A DNA stretch of 64,000 nt from Desmodesmus armatus (lineage: Eukaryota > Chlorophyta > Chlorophyceae > Sphaeropleales > Scenedesmaceae), in assembly GCA_007449985.2 (NCBI GenBank), contig VIIQ02000130.1, positions 186,001 through 250,000 of the forward strand, read 5' to 3'. Each line of letters begins with the position of its first letter. Within the stretch, counting starts at the first letter, position 1. This document shows, in pieces, positions 50,806 through 62,975 of this stretch. Below the pieces are notes generated by a model that was not told where the DNA came from, did not search any database, and saw only the letters and a program-made list of their open reading frames with translations. Both the position numbers and the translations under genes were made by a program.

Positions 50806-53552
50806 CTGGATGGGGGCCCAGGGGGGGGGGGCGGCGTACAGGACTCCTCTACTCGAGAGAGTGGGGCAGAAACTTGGGGGAGGGAGGGGGGTGGACTATT
50901 GCTTTTTTGTGTGCGTGGGGGGGGGGGGGGAGGCAGGAAAGTCTTGGTTGTGTTTGATGGCGAGGAACACTGATCTGTTTCTCAGCTCTTTTGCCTCTAA
51001 GGAAAGGGGATAAGTTAACCATGGAGTGCGGGGCTTTGAGAAGTCCCTCTCATGCATGACCTTGCACCCCCAATTTCACATGCGCCTCACTGCCGCCATC
51101 TGCTGCTGCCATGTGTCACAGACCGTGCTTTCCTTGGTGAGCCTCGTGTGATGGTTCGCTCCTTCATCACTGGAGGCATCATGGCCATTCTCTTCATTTC
51201 CTCTTTAGCTTTGTGGGGATATTTGGAGCAATGGAGGCAGTGCTCAACCCTGACTCGTGAGTGATCAGTCTGATTTAGTGTGCGGAGGGGGGAGGGTCTT
51301 GCAAGTGCATACTGTGCTCTGCCACTGTTCGTGTATGCATGACCGAGTGTGGCGACAGGGACAGGGGGGGGGGGGAGGAGCCAGGTATGCCATGGTACAT
51401 GGTAGGCGCTAGTTTGAAAAGTACAGTACAAGATTCTGGCTGGGGCTCAGTGTTGTTGATAAGGGGTTATGGTGGCACAAAGCCAATCGATCTTGCAGTG
51501 CCAATTTTTGTGTGTGGAGGATTTGACATTTATCAATTTGGGTACTATAATTTTATATATAAAAATTTATTTTTATTTATTTATTATAAATGTTTATATT
51601 TTTATATATACAAATTTGCCTCTCCTAACTTTGTGGGTAGCTCCTCTTGTTGGCCTTGCCTGACCTCATTCTTGGTATGTGCCTCTTATTGCTGTAACCC
51701 ATTGCCCGCCTGCCTGCCTGCCTGCCTGCCTCCTGTGTATAGGATCCCTTGTGACATCTACGCTGGGATGTTAGGCGGTCAGCCTGCAGCAGTGGCCCGC
51801 TACTTTGGCACTGCAGTGTTCTCAGGTGGGTCCTGAAACTGTTTTGCAACTGCAGCTGCATATTGTCCGTAGACCAGCGACTTTCATAATGTTGGCACAT
51901 ACACAGCTCTAGTATTGTACTGCAGCTCCAGCAGGACATGCAGAGCGTGGCTGAGTGCCCAGGGCTGTGTCACATTCACCGTCACATTGACTCTGACCCC
52001 ATCAAAGTGCAGGGCTTGCGTTTGAGAGAACTCCTCCCACAGACATTGAACAACAAATCATCTTGCTTCTGGGTGCTGTTTCCACACAGTTTGGCAACGT
52101 CACTGATGTATTTTTGCTTGTCTTGCCCTGCTGTGCTGTGCTGCTGTGCAGTGGTGAACATCATCTTTCTGGTCAGCAGTTGCTCAGTGTTGGACTCCAC
52201 CTTTGCTTCCACCAGCAAGCTGTTTGGTCCTGAGCTTTTGGGGGCTATTCTCAGGGGCAGGCCACTGCCGCCACAGATGGCCACAAAAGGTGAGTGACAG
52301 GGGGGGGGGGCAGGGTTTTTGGGGGGGGGGGTAAAGGGTGCAGGGGGTGAAGAAGAGTGTGAATGCACCCCAGGATGTCAGACATGCTCCGCTTTGGTCG
52401 ACCTGTTTGTTTGTACTGCTGAGCTGCAGACATGCCTTCAACCTCGTTATCTTCTTTGTGCTGTGTCCTGCAGGCATGCTTGGGTTGGCCGCATCGCCAT
52501 CGTGCTCATGGCCCTAGTGGGCACTCTGCCCTTGCTGGCCGGGCCCTCCGCCCTTGATGCAACAACAATCAGCGGCACTATGGTGGTCGGGCTGGGACCT
52601 CCAGTGAGTGCTGCCTTTGCGCTGCTGCTTGATGCTTGTGCTTGCTTTGTGTTGAACCTAAATTCTACATCAGGCACGTAGTTATACAGCCCAGTGAGCG
52701 GATTGGTATGACTGGCAGCTCATGACATGGGACCTCCAGTGAGTGCCGCCTTGCTTGCGCTGACAGCAGCAGGGTTTAGTTCTTGTGGTGTTCTGCTTGA
52801 TGTGTTTGCTTGGCTGTTGAGCCTCACCTTCCATACAGCTGTGTCTTTTCAGGCCAGGGGGTGGTTGTGTTTGGCAGCTATCTATGCAGGCGTGTGCATG
52901 CAGACTCGCAGGTGTTGCTCAAAAACCCTGTACTATGCTGTTTGGATGTGTGGGTGCGTGTCGATAGAGAACGTGCATGGAAGTTGTACCCCACAACAAC
53001 AACTACGTACACTCATGTTGTAGCTGACACATCCGTACACATGTCTGTCATGCCATGCTGTGCTGTGCTGTGCTGTGTGCATATTTGTACATGCAGGTCT
53101 TTGCGCTAACCTTCATCAAGGGTTACCGCCCACTACTGTTCCACCTGCCCTTCTGGACCGGAGTAGCCTTTGGTGTTGTGATGCAGCTGGCTTCCAGCCC
53201 CTGCTGCAAAAACTCGATGAATATCTCAGGGTTCAAGATCGGCACTGGGACCTACAGTACCCTGCTGGGGTTCAACGTGATCTCTACTGTTGTGTGCTGG
53301 GGTTTAGCGGCTATTGCCCTGCTGGATAACAGGCAGGGGAGGAAGTTGGAGGGGCAGCAGGAGGAAGAGGATGAGGGTTTAGAGATTGGGGTGGGAGGGA
53401 AAGGGGTTGGGCTTGAGGGCGCTAGGAGCTCGTCTGTGGGTTTGTTGGGGCTACCTGTCCCTGCATTCCTGAAGCGGAAGGCTTCAGGTGGCGAGGGTGT
53501 TGTTGATCCGGTGAAAGATGTGAGCGGGAGTGGCAGGTTGAGGGTGACGTGA
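45043..53552 (+). CDS. Sodium:solute symporter (SSS family; DUR3/PutP-like)
   Basis: Multi-pass cation-coupled uptake transporter; the solute (urea, proline or other) is not determinable. Downstream exons: 45541-45910, 46870-47032, an unsettled pair near 47780-48120 or 48300-48357, 48985-49063, one or more copies in 49379-50260, 50334-50539, 51122-51256, 51743-51825, 52152-52289, 52474-52603, 53097-53552. Family marks: FVSWIFAKGILN, HGYRSLPEAIHARYG, EVWSNSLVVASFYGP, WLAAIVSTAIPAFYCFTGGM, SLFTDVFQ, LEGGMDMLVVGLLQGALSYP, FFDPVLTDRAFLGEPRVMVR, AAVARYFGTAVFS, NIIFLVSSCSVLDSTFASTS and GPELLGAILRGRPLPP. The 5' part is unclear: a start at 45043 and a hydrophobic segment near 45226-45290 (WYFLGSMAVLAAAVVVMAAL) are candidates. 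Frames slip near 45630, 48060, 50385, 51220 and 52474. Nearly every exon has edge copies. Confidence 0.82.
45988..46380 (+). repeat. Three copies of a symporter exon 3' edge
   Basis: The exon end HARYGGFAALAFGLAVAYR with donor (45853-45910) recurs at about 45988-46066, 46130-46192 and 46319-46380, separated by long G runs. The third and fourth copies keep ACAG|GT donors; the second has lost GT (ACAGATGG). Confidence 0.85.
46729..47527 (+). repeat. Copies of the EVWSN...TDVFQ symporter exon
   Basis: Around the intact exon 46870-47032 lie a 5'-edge copy at 46729-46798, a nearly full but frame-broken copy at about 47135-47296, and a 3'-edge copy at about 47455-47526. All keep a splice site at the copied edge. 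Confidence 0.85.
47760..48357 (+). repeat. Copies of a short symporter exon (IKVVFLV... and VVGSKAPTAFHS)
   Basis: One unit at 47782-47836 reads ALIKVVFLVAVLACVV. A second at 48038-48131 reads AMIKV, then VVGSKAPTAFHSFNKA after a frame slip. A third at 48299-48357 reads VVGSKAPTAFHSFNKA with the GTACGC donor. No single copy gives the full exon in one frame. Confidence 0.7.
48632..49235 (+). repeat. Three copies of the LTATGNLTCPDKA symporter exon
   Basis: 48632-48709, 48985-49063 and the truncated 49199-49235. The second ends AGCTGCAACTACACAG|GTGCGG and fits the phase of the following exon; the first is one base shorter (AATACACAG). G-rich spacers of 200-270 nt separate them. Confidence 0.85.
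49379..50430 (+). repeat. Six tandem copies of a Cys-containing symporter exon
   Basis: Copies start after CAG at 49379, 49572, 49765, 49975, 50167 and 50334 (steps 193, 193, 210, 192, 167). The consensus reads ITSKDICAAAAGTWSPPACK and onward to PPCAAAG. The copy at 49572-49664 is exactly 93 nt with GT after it. Copies 4 and 5 are one base short; copies 1 and 3 lack the GT. The last continues into the LEGGMD exon. Confidence 0.85.
50687..50722 (+). repeat. Copy of the ALSYPFFDPVLT exon edge
   Basis: GCACTCAGCTACCCCTCCTT and following bases plus a GGTGGGT donor repeat the end of exon 50334-50539. Confidence 0.75.
50763..50805 (+). repeat. Poly-G tract of 43
   Basis: Longest homopolymer in the window, in a symporter intron, within about 250 nt that is mostly G on this strand. 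Confidence 0.95.
52728..52745 (+). repeat. Copy of symporter exon donor GGGACCTCCAGTGAGTG
   Basis: Repeats the end of exon 52474-52603 and its donor about 135 nt downstream. Confidence 0.6.
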
Positions 53553-56505
53553 CGTGGCGATGAAATATCCCACAGTGCCTGCTGCTGCTGCTGTTGCCTA
53601 AGCAGCGGATGCGCGAGAAAGCAGCAAGTGGCAGTCAGCCATGGGATTTCGTTCTCCCGTTCAAGAGAGGCCTCCCTCCATCGTAAGATGGATCTGCATC
53701 AGGTGTATGGCGGCACAACATTTCATGTTCCTAGTATGTATGTAGCAGCGCTGTTTTTCCCAGCAAGTTGGGACTGGTCGGATGGATCACTGTCAAGTTG
53801 GGAAGTGTTTTGAAGGTTGGAAAAGGGGGGAATGTCCTTCCGGGATGCATGCCAGTGGCACAGCTGGGCAGGCAATCATCACTTGGAGGCATGTGTCATG
53901 CATGCATTTGATGGGTGGGCTGTGTGTACGTTCACACGGAGTGATGGTGGGCTATGAATGTTGCAGGTTGCTTCAAGTACTACACCATCAGGCTGTTGTT
54001 GCACAGGCTGTCGTTCCTGCTGGTATTGACCCTATTGTCAAAGGGCATGGGTCCAACCCAAACCTTGCACGATGTGTCGTGCTGCTGTGGTCGGACTTCA
54101 AACCGCCAATGTGGGAGTAACAGTAGTTGTTGCTTCTGTCCTGTAGCTATTACATTGGCGTTGTGTCAAAGTTGCATGCGCTTCTGTATCAGCTGCCGTA
54201 ATTTGAATAACACACATGTCTTTGATGCGAGACATGCCGGTAGCGGTGGCTTTGTGTGAGTATGGCAGGGTTGTGCATAGTGACCAGCAACACAGCCGGC
54301 CTAGTGGTGTGGCTCCTACATCATCAAGTACACGCATACTATTGCGCGCCGCAGCATTGCTTGCTGGTGCCTGTTTCCCAGTGTTGTGGCGACCAGTGTC
54401 CCTTGCAGTTGCCCGGCTTTTGCAGGAAGGCTTCGTTTTGTGGAATTCTTTTGCAGGTGTTGGCGCTTTTCTGGCAGGTGGGGGGGGGGGGGGGATGGCA
54501 AAAGCCTTTGGATGCTGCTGCACTTTGGCAGGTTGCATGGCTGACAAGGCAGTCCATCGACTGCAGTGGCAATGCAGGCTGACTTTGTTGTTGTCCTCTC
54601 TTGTGGTACAGTTGGGTCATTGATATCCCTGTGCAGCTGATGCGCACTGGCAAGTAGTTGGAAAGCTCACTATGGCTTGGTCCGACCAACAAGGCATGCA
54701 GCTGCGCTGTTATTCTTTGCAGTCAGGCTGTTTCTCGTGGCATGGCCTCCTTTGGTCATCGGCACTTTGCCATTGATGTGGGTAACAGGGTTGTTTTGTT
54801 CTCTTGAACCCTGTATGCTGCTCATCCTCCCTTGCTGGCCCCTGTCAGCATCATCTATTATCCCCAGTTTTTACTACGTTACTATGATAGTGACATGATG
54901 TCATGCCAGTTGCTGCACTGGCAACATTTTGAGTGTGCTTTCCCGAGGTTCTTTGCGTTCAGCCACAGCTTTGAGCTTGTATGCAGGCCTTGGCTGCCTT
55001 TCAGGGTCTGTTGGATCTTTAATGCAGTAACTGCATTTAGCTGTGCTGTAACTGAATGCAGTTGAGGGTGCGTCCCAAATGCCTTGGTGCATATGGGTGG
55101 GTGCAATGTGAAATTGATTCAGCAAGTACGCTTGTTGACAGCTTTCAAGATCATATAACAGTCAAAAGGTACCTCGCCACTTCACCAACTGCTACCTCAG
55201 TCCCACTTATTGGGGCACATAGGTCACCACATGTACTAATCCAGGTGTGCAAAAGCTGTGCAAAGTCTTTACACCAAGCATGTACGCAGTCTCGTACAAG
55301 GGTTGAAGTCACCAAACAGCACTCATATGATTGGACATCAAAGGCCCTGTCGACCACAAGCCTAGTGTTCGTGCAGTGCAACTGGCACATGCAGCTCATG
55401 TCAAACCAGGCAGCTGGCAGATGCTGGTTGCCAGCAACAGAGGTGCAACAAGCCAAGCAAGCCAGCAGCGTTTCAGCAGCAACAACAACATCGTGCCAAG
55501 GTAGCGTCTGTTCCACGAAAAGGCAACAAGCCGTCTTGCGGGTGATGTCAGGTGATATCGAGTGCCCAAAACGCCTGTGTACACCTGCCCCACTGGGGTC
55601 ATGGATGTTCTGGCAGCAATCAGTATACCGGCCCACTCTACACATGTCGTACCAACTCTCTCTACACGTCCATACACGGCACCACGTCAGCCTCAGGTCA
55701 GCTCATAGTATAATACATAGCACTGAGTCAGCAAGTATCACTCATAGCAGTGGGCAACAAATGCCCTGTCCAATCACAAGCCGCCCCCCTTGTCTTCACC
55801 AAAAGCACAACCACAAGCCTAGTGTACAGGGGGTGCATTTGGCATATGCAGCACATGCCAGACCGCAGCTGGCAGACACTGGTCGCCAGCAACAGAGGTG
55901 CAACAAGCCAAACAAGCCGACAGTTGGAAGAGCAGCAACACCGTCGTGTCGAAGTGGCGTCTGGTCCATAATCCATCAGGCCACAAGCCATCCGCGTGGG
56001 TGGTGTCAAGTGCCCAAAACACCCGAGTGCGGCACATGTCAGACACCACAGCTGGCCGATGCTGGTTGCCAGCAACAGAGGTGCGACATGCCGAGCAAGC
56101 CAATCAGTACGTACTGTATACAGGTACAACAGCAACAACATCGCGTCAGGGTGGCATCTGCCCTACCACACCTCCGTCAAACAAGCTAGATGTCAGGGTG
56201 GTGTTCAAACACCACTTGAGTGCACAAGACCTCCCACTGAACAATTGGATGTCTTGAGAGGTAGCATGGCGTACACAACTGTGTGCAGCATATCAACAAC
56301 TTGAAGCGGATGTCAGCCTGTGCACGTGGAATGACAACAAGCCAGATGTGACGGCACTTTGCAGTGCAAGGCAGGCAAGGTGCCACTGCAACAACTGCAG
56401 CAACCAGGAGGGGAGTTGAAATCAGGCATCACACGGCCGCCATTGATCCCAACTCACTGTGTACATATGGCCACGGCACTAGCTCAATACTGCAGTCCTC
56501 AAACC
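53553..56505. other. 3-kb convergent intergenic interval
   Basis: Lies between the stops of the symporter and the MFS gene. No exon series or recognisable protein is seen. The right third holds a repeat at 55374-56150. Confidence 0.55.
55374..56150. repeat. Three copies of an about 120-bp non-coding unit
   Basis: A unit with CAGCTGGCAGATGCTGGTTG, CCAGCAACAGAGGTGCAACA and AGCAACAACA(T/C)CG occurs near 55385-55505, 55850-55960 and 56035-56150. Between them CAAGCCTAGTGT recurs at about 55360 and 55822. Spacing is uneven (465 and 185). Confidence 0.75.
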
Positions 56506-59500
56506 TCACGCAGCATATACGTCATGGTTACTCTCCATAAACGCCGGCCCTCCACTCTCCTGCCACTCAACCGCTGCGCCACACTCTCCTCTCTCCTCAA
56601 CCCCCTCCCCAAGCGCTATGCCACAGCTCCCGCTGCCGCCACAGCTGCCGCTCCCATGGCCGCCACTGCTGCCCCGTGACCGGTGCCCATGCCCCGTCCT
56701 ATGCCTGGTCCCATTCGCCGAGAGTGCTGCTGCTGCTGAGGCCTTAGCGGAGGTGGGACTGTCTATACAGCTCTGCTGCAGATGCACGACAGCATCTCTA
56801 CTGCTGCTGTTGCTGTTGCTGCTCACGCCAGCCGTATCCTGTGTTGGCTGCTCCAGCTGCTGCTGCTGCCAGGTAGGTACTGATCCAGCGTGCTGACAGT
56901 CTCCTGACACAGCCAACCCACCATACTGCTTTAGGTGCTCTTCCTGAGGACCGAATTGCTGACTACTACCATTGAGCTGCTGGGGGTAGTGCCTGCTGCT
57001 GCTGGGTACTCCAGCTAGCTCCCCCAGCAGCTGCTGCACCTCACCACTGCCTCCCTCCGCCTCCGCTAACACAGGCACCATCACTCTGCCACCACCCACA
57101 CCACCTGCCGACACAGCTGCCAAAAGTGATGCCATCGCTGCTGCACTCTTCACACCCTCAGTCCCAACCGGCGCCATCACTCTGCCAACACCCACACCAC
57201 CTGCAGACACAGCTGCCGGACGGGCGGCTCCTGCTGCTGCCGCTGACGCACTCTTCCCACTCTCGCTCCCTACAGGTGCCAGTTCAGCACATGGAGATAC
57301 TGCGCCCTCAGGTGCCACTCTCCCTCCCCGACCCCGGCCAAAGGGTCGTGTCAGCACAGGAGGCACATAAAGCTTCCCATGCCACCCGCAGCCACCTCGC
57401 CTTGAGCCTGCAGACCCGGGTTCAAATCCTGGTGAGGGCGTGGACCCTCCGGAGTTGCTGTTCCCGCTGGGGGAGTTGCTGCCAAAGCTGTTGACTGATG
57501 AGGAGGAATCGACCTGCACTGAATGCAACACCTGCGCTGACCGCTCCGCCAGGCGATCCTGCAATGTGCGAACAAGGGCACATGGGCTCAGCACGGACTG
57601 TGTGTCGAGTGGGCTTCAGAACCACATGCACAGGGCAGCCCATGCACATGCAGGATCATCATACACACAGTGGCTGGCCATGCCAGCTTCTACCCCTGTA
57701 CCTGCATTGCATCCTCATCATGGGCCATGATGAGGTCATGATCTGATCCAAAGAGAATAAGGAAAGTACCCTTAGTTTACCGAGCAGTTTGAACAATTCA
57801 ACACTTTCGGCTCAGCAGGTTCACACCACCACCTTCCAGCGCCCGCACCTGCATTGCATCCTCATCATGGGCCATGGTGCACGCCAGGCTGGTGAGCAGG
57901 GCGCCGCAGGGCAACCAGCCGCAGATCGACAGGTTGAACGCGCCAGTGCGGCCCAACCGGCTGATGAAGCCTGCGGCACTCACAACACATCACTTTCTTT
58001 CCTTGTTGAGCGAAATATGGGAGCAAGTAAATACTGTACTGGCACTATTGCACATGCTTTTGCCCTGAGTGGCAGCCAGCTGTGGCAGCACATGTCCAGC
58101 TGAAAAGTCGATTCAAAACACTCTCCGCTGCTTGCCCCCGCAAAGGAGGCGGCAGACGCATTACCTGCCATGTGCTATGCAGCCACCACCCACCTACCCA
58201 GCCCCAGCACCTTGCAGCAACGAACACATGATGCACCCCTTCCCCTTCCTTGACACAAGAGGTGCTGCCCACCTGCCACAACCACAGGGCCCAGTCCTTT
58301 GCCCATGTCATCTGTGACAGACTGCAGGGCCAGTGCTACACCCCGTGTCTCGGGTGTGTTGACGTTGATCATGATTGCTCGCAGGTTCGGCCCTGGCCAG
58401 CAGCAGCAACACAGCAGAGGTATTAGTTTGGGTGAAGACAAGGGGGACAGAACCCCACCAGCTGGCTACACACACAACAGCCGAGGCTGCTGGGAGGCCA
58501 AGGCCAAGCCTCACACCGACGAGAGACGCCCAACATAGCACAGGTAGGTGGATGTACTGCGCAACCTACTGCCATTCCACACAAGTCGGTGCTGGTGCTG
58601 GTGCTGGGTGCTGGTGTCGTGCTGCACAATCCAACCGCTGCCTGCTATTGGTCGTCCAGACATAGTCAGCCACATACATGTGTGTAATCACGCCGGTGAG
58701 TGCACCAACAGCGCAGCAAAGCTGCTTAGCTACTCCCCGGATGTTGCCAGAATGTCCGCTCCCAGTTGAGTCAGCTATCCTGCTGTCATCCGGCGACAAA
58801 CTACAACCCATATCAGCCTCCTGTTCTCACCCGCTATGCTTGCGAAGCAGCCGGCCAAAGCTGCCATGAACAGCGCCACACCAAATCCTGCCTGTTGTAT
58901 GTCGGCGTTGATCAGCCACAGCACGGGGCCAGCGCCAAGCACCACCGAGACACCCGTCAGCACAGCCATGGTGGGGCGGCGCCTGCACAATCAGCCACAA
59001 CACTGTTGCTATCGGGCGAAGGTGCAGCAGTGCTGGTCCCTCCAGCTCAGTGCTTCTGTACATCTGATGGCTGTTCCCCTGCTGTGCTGGTGATGAAATC
59101 CCACAACTCCATGTCAGGGACATCACAACACGGATTATTGGAGATTGGTGCACCAGTGGGTGTCCCAATGGGAAAATCGTTGACAAAACGCATATCCTAA
59201 GGTAGCAGCATGGCACCCACCAGTTGTACAGCATCTGCCCGGCTGCCCCTCCCGCAATCACACCCACAGCACTGCCAACACCAAACAGCAGGATGACAGT
59301 GGTTGCCAGCTGCACACTCAGGCCCCGCTGCTGGTGCAGGTAGTCGGTGAGGTAGGTCTGCATAACACCCCAGGGCAGACACCCTGGGATGCCCTGCGGT
59401 CAGCACAGCATGGCACAGCATGGGGCGGCATGGGTGGCATGCAAGCATGGGAATTGTGACTGCTGATAAGTACAGAACAACACAGCATAAACGTAACAGC

Positions 59501-62500
59501 ATGCAAAAAATCAGCAGTTTCCTGCCATGCCCGGGCTGGCCACCAGTAGACCAACACTTGGAGTGAACTTGGCGCATCAATCCAAGCTATGAGCCGCAGC
59601 CCCTATCTGCCAAAAGCATGAATGAGGTATCCTTTGTTGGCTTTAGACTTTGCAACTAGGGCTGATACAGCAGCACACCTGCAGTACGATGATCCAGTTG
59701 CTGGGCACCTTGAGCAGACTCCACATCTTCGCCCATGTTATCGACTCGCTGTACTCAGCACCAGCAGCAAGTTGGCTTTCTAGAGCCTTCTCAAACCCTG
59801 CAGGTCCAAGAGACACCCAGGCAGGTTGAACGCTCATGGAACCCAGGTTTTGCGTTGGGTGGCACCAACCCGGCCCACCGGCGGGTTGCTGAAGCCTGCA
59901 TTGCAACACACTAGCCTTCTGGACGTACATGCCTGCCTGCCAAGCATGCTGCTCAGGCTGGCTAGCCTGGGGCAGAAGCAAGCAAGCACCTCCTGCCACA
60001 CAACGAGTACCAGCCGGACCACGACCGGCAGTACAGCTGTCAAAAACACACCATATTTTCCTACACCACCGAATAAACATCAGCAACAAGCTTAACTTGA
60101 CCATTCCCATGCTGGCCACTGAGTGCAACCCTATCTTGAAAGGGTTGATCCCATAGGCAACCCTCACGTTTGGCCCCAAGATTGAGGCATTGCAGCGTCG
60201 TTGGGCCAGCCGTGCTCGGCCAGCAGCACTACCATCCTTTGCAAACATGACTATAGCAGCACTACGATCTGCAGTTCAGGGCTGCAGTGCAGCACCAGCT
60301 CACGCATGGCTGGCAAGTGGGACATCCGCGACACCATGTGGTTCATTCCTCACCTCCCCGGGGTGGTTCCTTGACTGTTGCCAGCAGCAGGAAGGCCAGC
60401 ACGAGCGTTGGTGCCGCCATGACCAGGAACGGCAGCCGCCAATTGGTGGCTGGGCCTAGCAGACCAGCCACCATCTGGATCAGGAGATGGTGTACAGGAC
60501 ACAAGTAAGATTTGCAGGACATCGGTGATGTTTGCAGGACACAAGTGAAGTTTGGAGGACACATGCAGCACACAGGTGTCACCCCTGTGTCAGTTTGTCC
60601 GGCACAGGTTGCAGCAGAAGGAATATCACAGGCTAGATACTTCTGCACGTTTGTCATGCCACCTCTCCAGCATGCAACCTCAAGCTGCCTGTCCAAACAG
60701 TGCATCCTGCATGCATCTCCATGATGAACTGTTCTGCTCATCCCCTGCCGAGGGCACTACCAACGTTGGCTTGCCAGCTGTGCTGTTGGTGTGTTCTCTA
60801 CACCACCCACCAGGCATGCATTGGTGTCTGTGCTGCTATGAGCGCTGCTGCCAACTGCTGTCAAGCTGCCCTGCCTGCCTGTACTGCTCCGCTGCCCCCC
60901 CCCCCCCCAAAGCCCCCCCCCCCCCCCCTCGATAGCACTCTGTACAATAGATGACATAGCTCCCCATGGCGTGCACACACACGTCCTGTGCCAAGCAGGT
61001 GCGAGAGTACCAGTAACAGTAACAGTAACCTGCTCACCTGGCCCCCACCGATGCCCCCTCCGATAGCAATTTGTACAATAGATGACATGGCTGCCCGTTG
61101 GCTGGCAGGAAACAGGTCACCCAGCAGGGAGAAGACAAGCGGGAAGCAGCCACCCACTGAGATGCCTGTCAACATTCTGACCAAAAAGAACTGCCACAAC
61201 TCAGTCACCTACAGGTGTAAAGGGCGGCACACGGAAACGATCGCAGGCAAGCCCTTTGACTTCCCTCCGTCAGTTAGAGTGAACATTGCAGTCTCATGCA
61301 GTCTGAAACTCCCAAAGCACCTCGCTGTTGACCCATAAGCATTCAGCTGTTGACTGAACAGCAACAACCACTACTTGTAGGCTGCACAGCCATTGCCTGC
61401 TTGCCACCCTGCCTATCCTTTTGATTGTGTCACTGTTGCCGTGACAATTCCTCTATCAGGTTTGTCTGCCAGCTGCCCTTGCTGCCACTCACCCAGTATG
61501 TGCACAGGCAGGGTGCCTCCCCAACCACCACTATGAACGCCAGCATGTGGATCCTGTTGCACTTGTCGGCAAAGTAGCCACACTGCAGCACCACCCAACA
61601 AGCAAGCACCCTGAATGATCACTTTGCACATGATCCTTGACTGTGTGGGCTTTTGTGTATGTTGACAAGAGTGCATGCAGTCCCAAACGTTCTGTAGCAT
61701 CCTACACGACTGGGCTCAGAGTGACAGGTTGTGTGCTGTTGAGAACTGGGGAGGTGAATTAGCTTGTCTTCATGTGTGTGCCTGCCTCTCAAGCCTCCCA
61801 GGCCTGGAAGTAACCTGCAGCAGCCCTCCCGCACACCAGTGGCCCAGCTCAACGTTCATCTGTACACCTCTGCACATGCCATGTGCGGGAGCATCCAACC
61901 AAGCAGCCACAGCTGATTTGAACCCAAATACAGGCTCACCAGCAGTGCTGCAGGGGCTCCCACCAGGAAGAATGCTGCCATGAGGTAGCCACCAAGGTAA
62001 GTATCTTTCTGATAGTCGTCCAGGCCAAAGTAGGCCGCAGCAGCAGACAGCTGCAGCGACGTTGTAGGAACAAGGAGGTGGCGGACAGTGAATGGAGAGA
62101 GCGGGGCAGGCACAGCGTTGAGACAGTGCAGGGATGGTTGAAGTTGCCCCTGCTGCAATTAAACTAGTGCACTGGAAGGGAAGAGCTTATCACTGACAGC
62201 TACTCTCAGGCTGCAACAAGCTGCTCTGGCCAAGCTGGGACTGAGGCTGTTCATACCTCATGTATGCACATACACACCAACTTGTATCAGCAGGCTACTG
62301 CTGGGTCTAGGGCCTTACGTTGGGTGCCAAAAGGTTTTGGTCTGCGCTGAGCAGTGCTGCAATGACAGCCACTAGCACTACAGTGTACCGCCGCCTCCAG
62401 GGTCCGATAGGGTGCTGGTAGGTAGCCTTGGGCAGGAGCGCTGCACAACACATGAGGCATAGTGTACACAGCGTAGAGGCGGCAAAAAACACACATATAT

Positions 62501-62975
62501 TGAATGCAGTGTTGGCTACAACACTGAGCCTCAGGAAACAACGTGTTTGTTGGTACGGCCAAGGTCTAGCCCGGCGTGCCTGCAGGACAGCTGTCCTATG
62601 GTCTGCTGAAGGAGAGTGATGTACAGGAGACTGCTGCAAGGGCTCTGAAGATGCAACACAAACTTAATCATATGTTGCTCAAACTTGTTACGTAGAGTTG
62701 CATGTCCATGCCAGCAGGTTTGCGGATGCAGGGGTGCAGGGGCGCAGTTGCTTTGGTAACCTCCCTCCACTGCCTCCGTGCAACTTCAGTGCAACACGTG
62801 TGCAACAGCAACAAGCCGTGACCTCACCCTGTTGCACGTCAGAGGACGTGAGTCCGGTTTCTGATTGTGCTGATCGAACTGGCAGGCCAGTTCCGCTTTG
62901 CTCTGATGGTGCCCGTGCTGACACACCATGCTGGTGGACCACTGGTAGGCCTTCATTGGAGGGTGTGCTGTGCAT
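56506..62975 (-). CDS. Major facilitator superfamily transporter, Spinster-like, with long low-complexity tail
   Basis: Twelve-helix transporter of the MFS; the closest resemblance I recall is Spinster/Spns-type carriers, substrate unknown. Exons: 62975-62828, 62440-62319, 62050-61940, 61582-61493, 61208-61038, 60474-60354, 59797-59679, 59393-59221, 58982-58831, 58392-58273, 57970-57849, 57558-56506. All phases close to 833 residues. TM1 is RRRYTVVLVAVIAALLSADQ, followed by NLLAPN. The MFS loop motif appears as GYFADKCNR. TM4-5 hold RMLTGISVGGCFPLVFSLLG, then GDLFPASQRA. Later helices include LPFLVMAAPTLVLAFLLLAT, GVMQTYLTDYLHQQRGLS, TTVILLFGVGSAVGVIAGGA, NTPETRGVALALQSVTDDMG and ICGWLPCGALLTSLACTM. 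The last exon is a 350-residue Ser/Gly/Gln/Ala-rich tail, presumably cytoplasmic. Partial exon copies lie at 57701 and 60929. Confidence 0.88.
57701..57729 (-). repeat. Copy of MFS exon 11 3' edge
   Basis: CCTGCATTGCATCCTCATCA and the following bases duplicate 57848-57876, the end of exon 11 with its donor context. Confidence 0.75.
60929..60963 (-). repeat. Copy of MFS exon 5 3' edge
   Basis: GATAGCACTCTGTACAATAG and onward duplicates the MSSIVQIAIGGG-coding stretch at 61058-61093 with a few changes. Poly-C tracts lie on its left. Confidence 0.75.

Noticed and set aside
50613..50957. Gly-rich protein open frames
   Set aside because: They are translations of poly-G tracts in an intron.
49591..50973. 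460-codon open frame rich in Cys and Pro
   Set aside because: It runs through intron poly-C/G and the wrong frame of the six-copy exon array. The symporter frame explains the conserved parts.
55056..56189. 377-codon plus-strand open frame
   Set aside because: Composition follows the non-coding 120-bp repeat, there is no motif, and no splice or start context supports it.
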